A stretch of DNA of 64,000 bases from Nageia nagi (GCA_050084985.1 JBITNC010000001.1:4526001-4590000), one strand, 5' to 3'. Counted from the first letter of the stretch, positions 22,901-35,050 are shown. Translations and numbers: made by a program. The notes: generated by a model from the letters alone, not told the origin.

Positions 22901-25900
22901 TATTTTTTACATATAATAATTTATACAATTTTTTATTGAATTATATATATTTTTATTTATAATAAACAAAACACATTGGAATTTGACAGTGAGTGCCTGA
23001 AACTTTCAGTCCCTGCTGCACTCCCAACCAAAAATCCCTTTCGTAGCATTAGACTTGTCCCTGGAGCGATCATGCTTCATGGATTTGATTGCTACATAAA
23101 TATATGAGTTCTCCCTGCAAGATTTCCTGCTCTAATCCTTAAACTAAGTTATATTTTCCTGTTTTCTTTATTTTATTTAAATGAGTATCTCCCATTCAGT
23201 TTAAGCGTATTCCTTAGAATTGAGACTGAGACTTGGACTTGGCAAAGTTCATTTACAACTTGGAGTTCATTCAACAATAAAAAATATTTGACAAAAATAT
23301 TGTAGTTATTAATTTCTTTACTCGACAAAAAATTATGCAACAATTGATTTCTTTCCTTAGGGAATCAAATTGCATTTATTTTTTGGAGGTTCTGGTTTCA
23401 TTTCCCAGTCAGTCCAGTTTTTGTCTTGGAGTTAGACTCAGAAAAATATTTGAAATTATTTTATGTAGTTGTTGGTTTCTTTCCTTTAAAATCTTATATG
23501 AGGTAATTAAATTGGTATTATTTTTTGGAGGTCCTGCACTCAAGTGATGGCCCTTGTATTTTTGGGACAGATAGACATGTTCTGTTTGGAAAAAAGTACA
23601 AACTGTTAATAAAATTTAGCAACTTTGATTCTAGGAAATGTCTTTTTTATATATTCCTTGACAAATTACTATTACTAACACACAATTCGTCAAATTAATA
23701 AAATGTTACATGAAATGACCAGATGAAAATATGTTGCTTCTTGCAAGAGTCCAGAAAAGGACTTGTAGGGACTTGCAAGGTACTTTACAAAAAATTTGAG
23801 CGGAGAAGTCTGGACTCAGCTTGGGACTTGAGAGTCTTCTTGTGGTTCATGCAGATGTATTTCTCTAGACAAAGTTGTTTAGACTCTACTTGTTTTCTCA
23901 TGAAAAAGAGATTATGGTTTGAGATGGGAGCTAGTGCGTACTGCTTTTAGCCTGTGATTAAATTTATAATTGATTCCATAAAAATGATACAAAGCATCGG
24001 ATATCCTGGGTTAGCTTGTTACGTTTGCATCACCTATTCATATTGTTGTCTTTTAAATGAATTTGTGAAATACGTGGAAGAAATGTGTAAAATTTTACTT
24101 GGTCCAAACAAATATCTTGGATTCTAGATGATGCTATCAGCTATTCAACTTTCATTTTCCTAAATGTTAGCACTGTGTTCAGGTTGGTACAGCTGTTGTC
24201 TCACGAGGAGATGGAAGACTTGCACTCGGCCGCCTTGGATCCTTGTGCGAGCAGGTATAATTGCAACAGATAATCTTATGATAAATGTATTGAATTGTGT
24301 ATGGTAACTTACTCAAGTCCATGCAGGTGAAAGAAATGATCGTGGAGGGGTTTGAAGTTATTCTTGTTACTTCGGGTGCAGTTGGAGTTGGAAGGCAGAG
24401 ACTGCGGTATCGACAATTGATAAATAGCAGGTTACAATTTCATGATGTCTCTAATTTTGAGTTTTCCACTGTTTACTGGTTTGTAGCAGAGTTAAACCAT
24501 GCATGACCTATAATATGTATTCTTCAGTCGTCTACACTATTACTTGATTTGAAATTAGGGTCTCTCAACTTTGCCTGATGTGTCCTGCACTTTTGAATTG
24601 TTTTTTATTTGTAGTGCAAAGCTTTCATTACAGGTAGATGCAATTGTTATTAACATCTATTTTGATCCACAGCTTCGCAGATCTCCAAAAGCCTCAGGAT
24701 GAACTTGATGGAAAGCCTTGTGCTGCTGTTGGCCAGAGTGGCCTAATGGCGCTTTATGATAGTATGTTTAGTCAGGTACAAATGACATTATCCTTTAAAC
24801 TGTTAGTAAAATTTCTCTTTCAATGTAGTAGATTTCCAAGACTAGTAGCATATTTAGATCTTATCTTTTTCATCAGGAATTTCATATGATATTATCATAG
24901 TAGTAAAACTCTGCAAGTTTGGTGAGCACTCATAAGTCAACTTGCCAAGTTGGTTGAAATGAGAACTCAAGTTGGCTGTGGTTTGATCTAGTTCTTGCTG
25001 AGTTGCATGGTTTTGCAAGAAGTTCAATGAACCGCATGCCTTTTCTAGTGTTTTTATAACAAATGTTCATTTTAATAACTCTTTATCTGTTGGTTTTTTT
25101 TTCTGAGTTTTCTGCATCCTAGATCTTATCGAGTCAAAGCCTTCCTGAAGATTTGCAAGTTGATGTTTAACTACCTTGAACATTATACCAATCTTTTCAG
25201 AATTTGAGTTGTTCTTTGCAGTATCTTTTTAAAACAATTTTGATTTGCTTTTTTGCAGCTTGATGTAGCATCTTCCCAGTTGCTTGTAACTGATAATGAT
25301 TTCAAGGATCCAGACTTAAGGACACAACTTTGTGAAACAGTAGATAAACTGTTATATCTTCGTGTAGTTCCCATTTTCAATGAAAATGATGCAATCAGCA
25401 CAAGGAAAGCTCCATATGAGGTAATATCATCATTTCCTTCAATTAAGCAGAAATCTCTGTTAGACTTAACATACAACTCTTAGAAATAACAGTTTGAAAA
25501 GCATGACTTGGAATTTTTTGGATGGTATTTTATATTGCTCTGCACTCTTTACTATCTGTTGTGCAGTATAAATATCAACAGTGATTTTCTGTTGATCATA
25601 TTCACCATTCTTTCTTGTGTTTGTGTTTTTTTCTGGAATTATTCATTTCAACAATAATTCAATATGTGAGTTTTTTCTACTTTGCACCTAGTTTGTTCTT
25701 TATGTCAAACATGATTTCAGGATTCGTCTGGGATTTTCTGGGATAATGACAGTTTAGCTGGCCTATTAGCCCTTGAACTGAAGGCTGATCTTTTGATTCT
25801 TCTGAGCGATGTTGAAGGGCTTTACAGTGGTCCTCCTAGTGATCCTCGATCAAAGCTAATTCATGCATACATAAGAGAGAAACACACAGAGGAGATCACC

Positions 25901-28900
25901 TTTGGTGAAAAGTCCAGGTTAGGAAGAGGTGGAATGACAGCAAAGGTGAAAGCTGCTGATAATGCAGCATCTGCTGGGGTCCCTGTTGTAATTACTAGGT
26001 ATATTTTCCTCTAATTTGCTTATAAAGCTTTTGTATGAAGAATTTTGCATTCTTTCCATTAAATTATTTGATGAACAATTGTTGTTTTGTTGCAGAATCT
26101 CCATTTTTGGTCATTTTCCAAATGATTCTGGCTTTTAATTGTTTATTTGAAAACATCTGTTGAGATCATGAAGTTGTTGTCTTTTAGAATTAATCTAGGT
26201 TTCTAAATATCAATGATTGAGATTTGTTTGGAGTGAAAATTAAAGACAAGGCCTTTGTCTGGACTCTGTACAATTGCTAGAGTTTAGTAGTACAAATACT
26301 TTTGTACTATATATTAAAACTTAAAATTTCAAACAGTGGAGAAATATTTTATATAATCATATTGTCTCTGCAATGTGCCATTGTAAAACACTTGACGTTT
26401 GCAAATTGTATGCATAAATATTTATCTCTAACTCAGTTAATAATATGTTACTATTTGTTGGATTATTTAGACTTAAACTAAGTGGAACTAAAATGATCAT
26501 TTAAACTCCAAATTCCGAATGATTGTCATGATTACTAACAACTGTTAGCATTTGTTTTTGCATTTTCTGATTACATTGTCAAGCCTTGAGTTTAGTCTGA
26601 TAATGCTAGTAAATTAGAAAACTTAGTGCAGTATAATATTCGTAATTATCTTATTTTCACCTTTTTTTTTTTCCATTGAAATGAGAATGCTAAACAAATG
26701 GCAGATTTTTTGTTCTTTCATATTCTACATAGTCATTAGACTGCACTTGTCAAAGACTCATTTCTGTCTGTTTGCAGTGGCTACACAACTGATGGAATTT
26801 TAGGAGTTCTGCGAGGTGAGCGAATAGGCACTCTTTTCCACAAGGATGCTCGTTTGTGGTTGCCAGTCAAAGACACAAGTGCCCGCCAGATGGCAGTTGC
26901 TGCAAGAGATGCTAGCAGGCATTTGCAGGTTATCAATCTCAAATTTTGGAGAATTTTTTATATGAAACACAGATTGATATATGACATTGAATTATTGTAG
27001 TGCTGTATCCTACATCTATTTTTTTTTTATTCCTATGGTTTACATAACGGACATCCTTGGCAGAAATTTCTATTCTGTAAGCAGTTTTGATCATTAATAT
27101 GTGGTTTCCACATCATGAAATGTTTTTATTGGTTGCAGGCGCTTTCATCTGCTGAACGGCAGAAGGTTTTACGAGATGTAGCTGATTCTTTGGAATCAAA
27201 TGAACATTTGATCAGGAAAGAAAATGAAGCCGATATACTTGTGGCACAACAAGTTGGCATTCCGGATTCCTTAATATCTCGTCTAACTAGTATTAAAATA
27301 TCAAATTGGAAAGGTAAGGAAATTGCACTAGTCTCTTACAGTTTTGTTTTTATCTTAGGTCGAATATGTTTATGTATTCCCTCATGAAATAGGAGGATCT
27401 CTATGGATCGCATGACATGTGTGAAAGTGTAGTAGAACTATTTCCATCTTTCCACTATCCCTTAGATCAGAACTATAGGAAAATGTCTACTATATGCAAA
27501 TCATACAAGTATATTTTGTATTCCCTATAGCTAGACGAAAAATAACATATTGAAAATTAGGAAAACACAACTAATAATGAAAATCAGTTGCGATTGGTAA
27601 GTGCAAATAATGATAATAAGTAATGGAGTATTCTACAAATTCAAATGATTGCATCCGCAGTTATGGCTTCAATAATCATTCTTGGAGTGTCTACGCTTTT
27701 CACAATGCCAGCATTTCTCTTTTTGCTTCCATCCTTTTGACTTGGATTTGGACTGTGATTTACTTCATTGACTCCTTTTAGAAGATCAACCTCTCACAGC
27801 TAGGGCCTCATTAATTTGAGAGTTCCAAAGACGAATTCCACCTCAATTCCTCTCCCAACAGAGTGTCCACCACATCAGCAGTGTTTAGAGTTCCTGATGA
27901 TGCATTGTTTATTGGTCATGACTGGACGATCCCAGTTGTTTGGAAGGGAACGAAGCAAACTGATAGCTCTATCCTCATTATCCATTTTCACATTAACAAA
28001 GACTAGTTTAATAATAAGAGCATTAAACTCTGATAGATGATTTGCTATAGTTAAGCCCTCCATCTTCAAACTATAAAGATTTTTTTTCAGGAACACTTTA
28101 TCTATAGCTGTTTTAGTTTCATATAGCTTCTTAAGCTTCTCCCAAAGTTCCTTAGTATTATTTTCTTCAACAACATTGAACAAGACAGAGTCAGCTAGGC
28201 AAAGGTGAATTGTGGAAACTGCCTTTCTGCCCAGCTTTGTTTCTCCTCATTTGTCATGCTGTTAGGCTTACTTGTAACCCCTTTCAAGGCTAGGGCATGG
28301 TTGTTTTGAACCAACAAATCCTCTACCTTTTTCTTCCAGATGGCAAAGTTACTGCCATCAAACATCTCAATCTCGAACTTGGTTATACCTTCTGACATTG
28401 TTACAACTTCCATTCATACAAAACTCTAAATGAGTTTCAAGAGGACCTAGCTCTGCTGCCAGCTGTTAGAACTCAGCAAGCAAACTGCAACAAAAACAAC
28501 AGAATTATTAACCAGAAATAACACAAGTTTAACTTGGAAAACCCTGCTGTATGCATGGAAAAACCACAGGATAAAAGGTAGCTTCAATCTTTTATTAATC
28601 TCAGAGAACATTACACTTTTCTTACCCTCTATCAACTTCAAGGGGTCATTGTCTCTTAATAGAAAACAAAGTAGTCTATCTAAAGATAGTGTCTTTTAAT
28701 AGAGCGCTTTTTTATAATGGGTCTAATTATAGAAGAACTGTACATCTATTAAAATTTAATAGTGCATTTTGATACCTTTAGATTAATCTTACAACATCGT
28801 ATGAAGTGGATGTGGGGTAATTTAAGAAGGTATGTGGCCATTTCCCTATTCCTTTGTTAGAGGCTTTTGGGGGTAAATCTTTTTTTTTACTATTCATGCC

Positions 28901-31900
28901 ACATAAGCTATAAATTTAAGTATGCAATACATATTTTTATGTTGCTATGGATCCTATGATTATGTAGTGAATAGACAATTGCATGTTTTGTATGATATAA
29001 TACGCAAAACATCCAGTAAGTTTGTTAGACTAATCATGACTTGTTTTCCAGATTTCTTCTTTAGCAAAGTCCATACGAGTTCTTGCAGATATGGAGGAAC
29101 CAATTGGACAAGTTCAGAAAAGAACAGAGGTAAAATATTTTAAACATTATAACTATTGATTTTCCTTGAGTAGTAATATTTTGTGAAGATGATCAGTTTA
29201 GATAGCTGTTTTTTTTGGGGTTAACTGTTTCAATTTTTTATTTTAAAAAAGCTGGCTGAAGGGCTTATTCTGGAGAAAACTACATGTCCTTTGGGTGTGC
29301 TGCTTATTATATTTGAATCACGGCCTGATGCATTAGTACAGGTATCACAATTCTTGATGTTTTTTGTATATTTATTATGAGATAAAATTTGATATTGATG
29401 AAATTTTTTGGTCATTTAATTTTCTTTTTCACTAATGTTTTCATTTTTTTAATCTCACATGTGGTTATTGTTGGCTTTTGTTATTTCTAGATAGCTTCAT
29501 TAGCAATCCGAAGTGGAAATGGACTTCTTTTGAAGGGTGGCAAAGAAGCAGTTAAAACAAATGCCATGTTACATAAGGTACGCATTCTATTTCAGTGAAG
29601 GTGATTCCATTATCTGTCCAAAGATGACACACATTTGACTCTATTTGTAATATGTAGATTTGACAACAGTTGGTTGTTTGTGAAATAGGTTATTACGGAT
29701 GCACTTCCTGTATCTGTGGGAAAGGATCTTATTGGTCTTGTAACTTCAAGAGATGAAATTCCAGATCTACTAAAGGTATTTTTTACACCACCTTATATGA
29801 ATTTTCTTTTATACTATAGATTCAAAATGAAGTATTTTCATTTCTAAAGTAGTGGCTCTCAATTTTTTTTCTAGCTGGATGATGTTATAGATCTTGTCAT
29901 TCCAAGAGGCAGCAATAAGCTGGTTGCACAAATCAAGGAGTCAACAAAAATCCCTGTGCTTGGACATGCTGGTACTATATCCCTTTATGATAGGTTTTGA
30001 TTCTTTACACATATGGTGCTTGTGCCCAAATTATAGAAGGTGATGTGCTCTTTTAAAAATGCTACATAGTTTGATGAAATCTTGTTGCTTTTATGCTTCC
30101 AGATGGTGTTTGCCATGTGTATGTTGATAAAGCAGCTAATTTGGATATGGCGAAAAATATTATTCTGGATTCAAAGACAGACTATCCTGCTGCCTGCAAT
30201 GCCATGGTGAGGATGCTATTGATGTTTTGTTGAATTACATGCAAGTTTGCTATTTCTGTCATTATTGTTATTTAAATAGTGCTTTGTACTATTTACAGGA
30301 AACACTTCTTGTGCATGAAGAATTTTTGAAAACTGGAGGCCTTGATGAACTATGTTGGCTATACAAACTGCAGGTATGGTAGTCTTTGTGATTTATCTTT
30401 TTTCAAGGGCATCATTAAATTTGGAATAATCCAATATGGTAATTCAAAATTTTCCATCAATTATTTGTTTGAGCTTCTTTTTATCTCATAATGTTTATGA
30501 TCTGTCTAGGTGTAAAACTCTATGGTGGTTCGAAGGCTAGTGAGGTTTTGCATATCCCATGTGCTCCCTCCCTCCACCATGAATATAGTTCGATGGCATG
30601 TACTTTGGAAATAGTGAAGGATGTTCATGCAGCTATACATCATATTCATGAGCATGGGAGGTATGTTACAGAACTTGTGGACATCACCTCTTTTTAGGGG
30701 AGTTGGGAGAAGTGAGGTGTGAAGACACCCGTGTGGAAGGTTCCAAGTTCCACTCCCACCCCCTACATTGGTGATATTTAGAAACTCTTGATAGGTTCTA
30801 CAACCAATAGGGCTAAAGGGGATGGTAAATGTTGACTTTACTCTTTTATCTGCTGTTGTGGATATCTAACAAATGATTCCAGATCGAAAACAATAACTTG
30901 TATAAACATGTAATGTGTCTTTTTTTCAACCCTAAATAAACCATATGTATTTTTGGAGCTTTTATAAGCTGATTTGGAGCATTAATATCTGCATGGTTGT
31001 GCTATTCAGTGCTCACACAGATTGCATAGTTACTGAAGATAAGGTTGTTGCAGAGCTATTTCTACATCAACTAGATAGGTATGGCATTTGTAATTTTTGA
31101 AATTATTTCTTGATAATGTTTTGTGTGAAAAAGAATAAGTCTGCAAAGTGGCAATTTGTTTTTCCTCTATGTAAATGTTTTGCGATTATGATGTTTTTTT
31201 TTTACTAGTGTTACTGTCAGGTCCAGGCTGATAGGAATAATTGTGTTAAATAAAAACCAAAAGATGTGTCCATAAGTTCATAAGCCCATGCAGGGGCCAA
31301 TAATAAACTACCGATGGAACATTTTACCATAGATGATCCTTCAACTAGGCAAAGAATCACATAACAGTGAAGCTTCATGGTTCACATGAAACATTTATTA
31401 TGCTACTTCTTGGGAAGATGTTTTAGTGTATCTCACTATCCCCTGGCTATTGTTGTTTTGACAGTGCTGCTGTGTTTCATAATGCAAGTACACGCTTCTG
31501 TGATGGATTCCGCTTTGGCCTTGGTGCTGAGGTGAAGTAGAACGCCATTTACTTTTTTAAATCAGAGAAGGATTGTGTATGTAGTGGATATAATACTGAT
31601 TTTATATAAAGTCCTGTTTTGTGCATTACTATTGGGCAGGTTGGAATAAGCACCAGTAGAATCCATGCCCGAGGACCTGTTGGAGTAGGAGGACTTCTAA
31701 CAACACGATGGTAAGTAATAGTATCTGATTCAAGGATCGTCATCGAGGCATCATTACATGAATATGGTGTTTGATTTGAATGCATATTGTTCAATTTGCT
31801 AGTGTCTTACCTAAGGACCCGTCTTTTCCAGGTTGCTAAGAGGCCATGGGCATGTTGTCGATGGTGATCACGGTGTGACCTTCTGTCACAAGGAGCTTAC

Positions 31901-32003
31901 TTTGGGTGTCAAATTGGAGAACTTAAAGCTTAGTAAAATTGCTAATGGTGTCAATCATGCACCGCTGTCCCATGGAAACCATGGTCTAGCCAACGGCTTT
32001 TAA
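19993..32003 (+). CDS. P5CS: Delta-1-pyrroline-5-carboxylate synthetase (bifunctional, 20 exons)
   Basis: The enzyme phosphorylates glutamate and reduces glutamyl-5-phosphate to glutamate semialdehyde, the committed step of proline synthesis. Exons: 19993-20043, 24183-24254, 24327-24430, 24673-24775, 25259-25420, 25721-25998, 26778-26928, 27139-27313, 29052 (or 29065)-29129, 29252-29341, 29491-29577, 29689-29775, 29875-29971, 30103-30206, 30299-30373, 30510-30660, 31010-31078, 31465-31531, 31640-31710, 31832-32003. All introns are GT-AG. The product is about 747 residues. Kinase part, residues 18-300: [49 protein letters not shown]. Reductase part from about 307: [39 protein letters not shown] with the catalytic Cys near 543. 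Phe125 in VTDNDF matches the moth-bean residue linked to proline feedback. Two frame breaks (joints 8/9 and 15/16) leave open whether this copy is functional. The start is fixed by the conserved exon 1 ([13 protein letters not shown]). Confidence 0.95.
20044..24182 (+). other. P5CS intron 1 (4.1 kb)
   Basis: GT at 20044 and AG at 24182 join exon 1 (..VVLK) to exon 2 (VGTAVV..) in phase 0. The intron is far longer than the others. It contains a GC-richer structured block (21015-21260) and AT-rich DNA with tat repeats (21530-21660, 22880-22970). The open stretches at 22753-22962, 23335-23547 and 23723-23950 have no domain. Confidence 0.85.
21035..21248. repeat. Structured block in P5CS intron 1: hairpins and a short tandem repeat
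   Basis: An 8-bp inverted repeat GCTAGCTA (21035-21042) / TAGCTAGC (21049-21056) is followed by a perfect 9-bp hairpin, ACCCTCTCC-GAAA-GGAGAGGGT (21144-21165), with a GNRA-type loop. Next come two copies of a unit GTGAAC(A/C)GTT...GGAGCTATCAGATT(G/A)AGTTGA (21171-21202 and 21211-21248). Possibly a small transposed element; no family recognised. Confidence 0.6.
27670..28413 (-). pseudogene. Copia gag fragment, antisense in P5CS intron 8
   Basis: The minus strand from 28413 reads [20 protein letters not shown] then [11 protein letters not shown], the start of a Ty1/copia gag (F-x-G-x-N-(F/Y)-x-x-W). The stretch 28183-27875 continues with [23 protein letters not shown] and [13 protein letters not shown]. 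Near 27715-27675 the frame [14 protein letters not shown] is a CCHC knuckle whose last Cys is Tyr. No protease, integrase or RT follows, so the element is 3' truncated. Confidence 0.85.
28464..28796 (-). mobile_element. 5' LTR of the intronic Copia fragment
   Basis: On the minus strand the LTR runs TGTTGTAAG...TTCTAACA (333 bp). It is followed directly by TGGCAGCAGAGC (28461-28450), a near match to the Met-tRNA primer site TGGTATCAGAGC, and then by the gag start. No second LTR was found to the left, so the insertion is partial. It sits in intron 8 in antisense orientation to P5CS. Confidence 0.75.
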
Positions 32004-32302
32004 ATATTTAGAGAGACTAGTATAGAATATTTCTTTTTAACATATTATTTTGCTAGCAGGACTTTTCACGCTAAGTACATTTCTTATATGTGCCGAGAGA
32101 ACCTCAATAGCCTTAAAGGATATGTGTATCAGATATGAAGGAATAATCTTAAATTGATGCCCTTGTATCATATCAAGTTTTTTGGCTTATTATTATTCTA
32201 TGTAAGTTGAGCTGAGCTTCCTGTTACACCTATTGGCATGGAACAGGGTTTTGTGCAAGATTTTGGCAACTAAATTGTGTTATCAATTATTTATTAATTT
32301 TG

Positions 32303-32308
32303 AATAAA
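32303..32308 (+). terminator. Probable P5CS polyadenylation signal
   Basis: AATAAA lies 300 bases after the stop codon, followed within 60 bases by T-rich sequence. Position and sequence fit a plant near-upstream element; cleavage is not demonstrable from sequence. Confidence 0.5.
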
Positions 32309-32314
32309 GCTTTA

Positions 32315-33361
32315 AATCAAAATGTTTCACGTTTTATGTTTTCTTTATCTACCTGATTTATGTTGTTACTGCTTCAATTAGTTGAATATAATATTGCACC
32401 AAAATCATTGAAGGCGATGCATCATGGATTCTCTCTACCTGTGCAGCTTCTTATATTTATGACACTGTCGAATATGCAAACAGAGTTAACATAAGGATGA
32501 ATTCCAATTCTCCAAAACACTTACTTTCTTGCATATATGGAATTTCATGTCAAATCTAATATATGCATCAAAATCTGCACCCTTTTTGAAATTTCATCAA
32601 TGCAATCTTACAATAAAAAAAAAGTTTATAGAACTGTTATTTCCACATCATGGCGAACTATATTGATATAGCAAACAACACTCAAATAAGAATGAAGATC
32701 TTGTCGTAGTTACATCAATAGTTGTGCAGGGATCAATAGTCAAACTACGTGGCGGAGGAGCCAATGGCTCTGTAGGTTTCATAAATGCAATCTTAACAGT
32801 CAAACTTGTAGCACTAATATTTTTGTATTTTGGTGAGTATATTGATACTAGAAAAAACAATCACATAAAAAAAGATCTTATAACAGATAGATCAATAATT
32901 GTGCAGGGATCAATAGTCAAACTGTATGGGAGAGGAGACGATGATTGTGTAGTGTTCAATAGTTGTAAGCTCAAACTAGCATGTCATAGTCACTGCAATG
33001 CACGTGGATATATAATCTTGTGAGAACTTATCTGATATTTAGATACACAATTAGTTTCTCTTATTAGTCATATAATTCCCTGATTGTGCTATTTAGGCAT
33101 TTCATCATTATGGAAAGTGAGCAGATTTTCTTAGGAAATACCAAACAGAGCTTTAGAACATTAGGAATTAATAGTTACTGAATGAGAGGCTCTCTATATT
33201 CTTAGAAGAAATTTGTCAATGCAAATGTTGATTTCCGTAATTTGCTGCTGTCATTATTTTAATTACTTTGTATTGTGAAATATGATTGTGCAAGAGCAAT
33301 GATTAACACAACAAAAGCATTCAATCAATCATGAGCTTCTATGGATTCACTGTATATGTTC
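32315..33361. repeat. Intergenic DNA with a 31-bp direct repeat
   Basis: caatagttgtgcagggatcaatagtcaaact-type sequence occurs at about 32717 and again at about 32894, 177 bp apart, in similar surroundings (gtggcggagg / atgggagagg). The 99-codon + strand frame 32724-33023 spans both copies but shows no domain. No other feature was seen. Confidence 0.45.
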
Positions 33362-33366
33362 TATTC

Positions 33367-33563
33367 TGTAGAGAAATAGGAAAACCTTCTTTATGATACA
33401 ATGAAACATGCCTATAAATAGGCATTTACAGGAATGAATACCAAGGTGGCACACGGTGGCAAACGTTGGCACACGGTGACAAACGGTGGCACACGGTGGC
33501 AAATATCCTAGTGAACTTAAGTAACTAAATACTCAAGTAAATAAAATAAATAAAACACTAATA
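33367..33563 (-). repeat. 3' LTR of the 2.0 kb element (197 bp)
   Basis: Contains the 10-bp VNTR ggtggcacac/ggtggcaaac (six units, about 33446-33505) and a cctataaatagg motif at about 33412, which is a TATA-like sequence. Minus-strand ends are TATTAG...CTACA. Confidence 0.85.
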
Positions 33564-34354
33564 CCCCCCCTTAAGTGAAACTAGGAGGTAAAACAAGTGA
33601 CACAGAAAGATGAGTCCCGGCAACAAGGCCTGATTAGGTACTCATTTACAAAATGAAAGATGCTGATGAAGAACTGCAGAGTACGAGCAACCAAGAGAAA
33701 GGGTGTGCAAAACAAGGCACACATACATGAAGGTAGACAAGGTTGTGATCAAAACACAACAAACCCCCCATGGCACTTTATAGTTTAGTGCAAGTACAAT
33801 GAGCTCCAAAACAACATAAACGAATACATATAAAAGTCCTTCCAACTGGAATAGGAAGATGTTGATCACCACACAACTTAACAGAGAATAGGTCCACTAA
33901 CTACGACTGTCAAAAAGTCGATGGGAGCATGAGGAACAATAAGGCAGTACTAAACATCAACCAAAGTGATGTTGAACAAAAAAATTCAAGACTGCAATAA
34001 GATTCGAACCTCATGAGGTATCTCCTAGGAACCTCTCAAAATGAAATTGGAAATAGCTCAACAATTCTATCCAAAAAGAGCTCAAAGAATCCCCCCCAGA
34101 AAAAAATTGCCTTTATAGTTCAGGCTGAAGCTTACAACAAAGAGCTCACTTCCTGCTTTACAACGCAAAAAACGGGACTGCAATCCGAGTCCGTGTGCTC
34201 AAAAATTGCAATTAAATGCAATTCCACCATATTTAATTAAAAGGGGCCCAACAAACTATTAAAAAATCAAAAAAATAATATTTATCTAAAAACAAATTAG
34301 AAAAAATAAATATTTTTTTGATTTTTGTTAAAAACTATAGGCGCCCAAAAAAAA

Positions 34355-35050
34355 AACAAGCGCGCGAGCAGTGGAGGTGGAGCAGGCGCGCGGGAGCAAA
34401 GCGCGGAGGAGCAGAGGCGAAGACCACGGAAGGAGGCGGCGCGCGGGCGGTGCGCGGGAGGCGGCGCGCAGGAGGCAGCACGCAGAGACAGCGACGGCGG
34501 CCATGAAGAAGTCAGCGCATCCAACCCTCGAAAAATGATGCAAACCCAACGTGCGGCAGTGAAGGAGGTCGTCTAGGCAGCCGTGGGGTCAGATAAACCC
34601 ATAGCAGGTGCACGCGCAGGAGAAGCAGAGGCACGCGGAGGGAGCCAAGTTGCGAGTGAGGGCGAAGCGTGCGGGAGAAGGCGGCGCGCAGGAGGAAACA
34701 AGGAGCAACGCGCCAAAAATGCCATGGTGAAGAATGCATCAGCTGATCCGAGCCGGCCATGCGAGCAACGAGGAGGGTGGCAGAATGCGAGGTCAAAGAC
34801 AGACGACGCAGTGCAGATCAAGGCAGGCGTGAAGCTGGATCCTGTACAACTTCGAACGCCAAGAGGAGCCGATCCACGATGTGCATCGAGAATGCACATG
34901 GCGAGAGTAAACCCTACGCCAGTAAACCACCCGCCAGGAACAAACAGGATTAGCAAGGAGGAGTTGATGGGAGAGAACCAAGGCGTGCAGGATGAAAAAA
35001 CCATCCGCAGGAATCCGGTATCTAAACTCCAAGTCTGAATGCAAGAGCTC
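34355..35050. other. GC-rich cargo inside the 2.0 kb element
   Basis: A block rich in gcgcgcg, ggcggcgcgc and gaggagg in a genome that is otherwise AT-rich. Long open frames exist in several frames on both strands (for example 34583-35038 +, 35052-34573 -), as expected by chance in GC-rich DNA. None shows a recognisable domain, so I do not call a gene. Confidence 0.6.

Noticed and set aside
22753-22962. Open frame in P5CS intron 1 as a small gene
   Set aside because: Tyr/Ile/Phe-rich translation of AT-rich DNA without a start context or domain.
27139-27289. Alternative exon 8 donor at 27290 (gtatta)
   Set aside because: It would be in frame with the 29065 acceptor but removes about eight residues, and the donor is much weaker than GTAAGG at 27314.
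30299-30373. Alternative exon 15 donor at t/gttggc to rescue the frame
   Set aside because: It gives an in-frame join, but uses a poor donor and deletes about seven residues from a region whose length otherwise matches other P5CS proteins.
19993-32003. Processed (retro) pseudogene origin for P5CS
   Set aside because: All 19 introns are present with GT-AG borders at the usual kinds of positions, plus promoter and polyadenylation signals; only two single-base frame problems remain.
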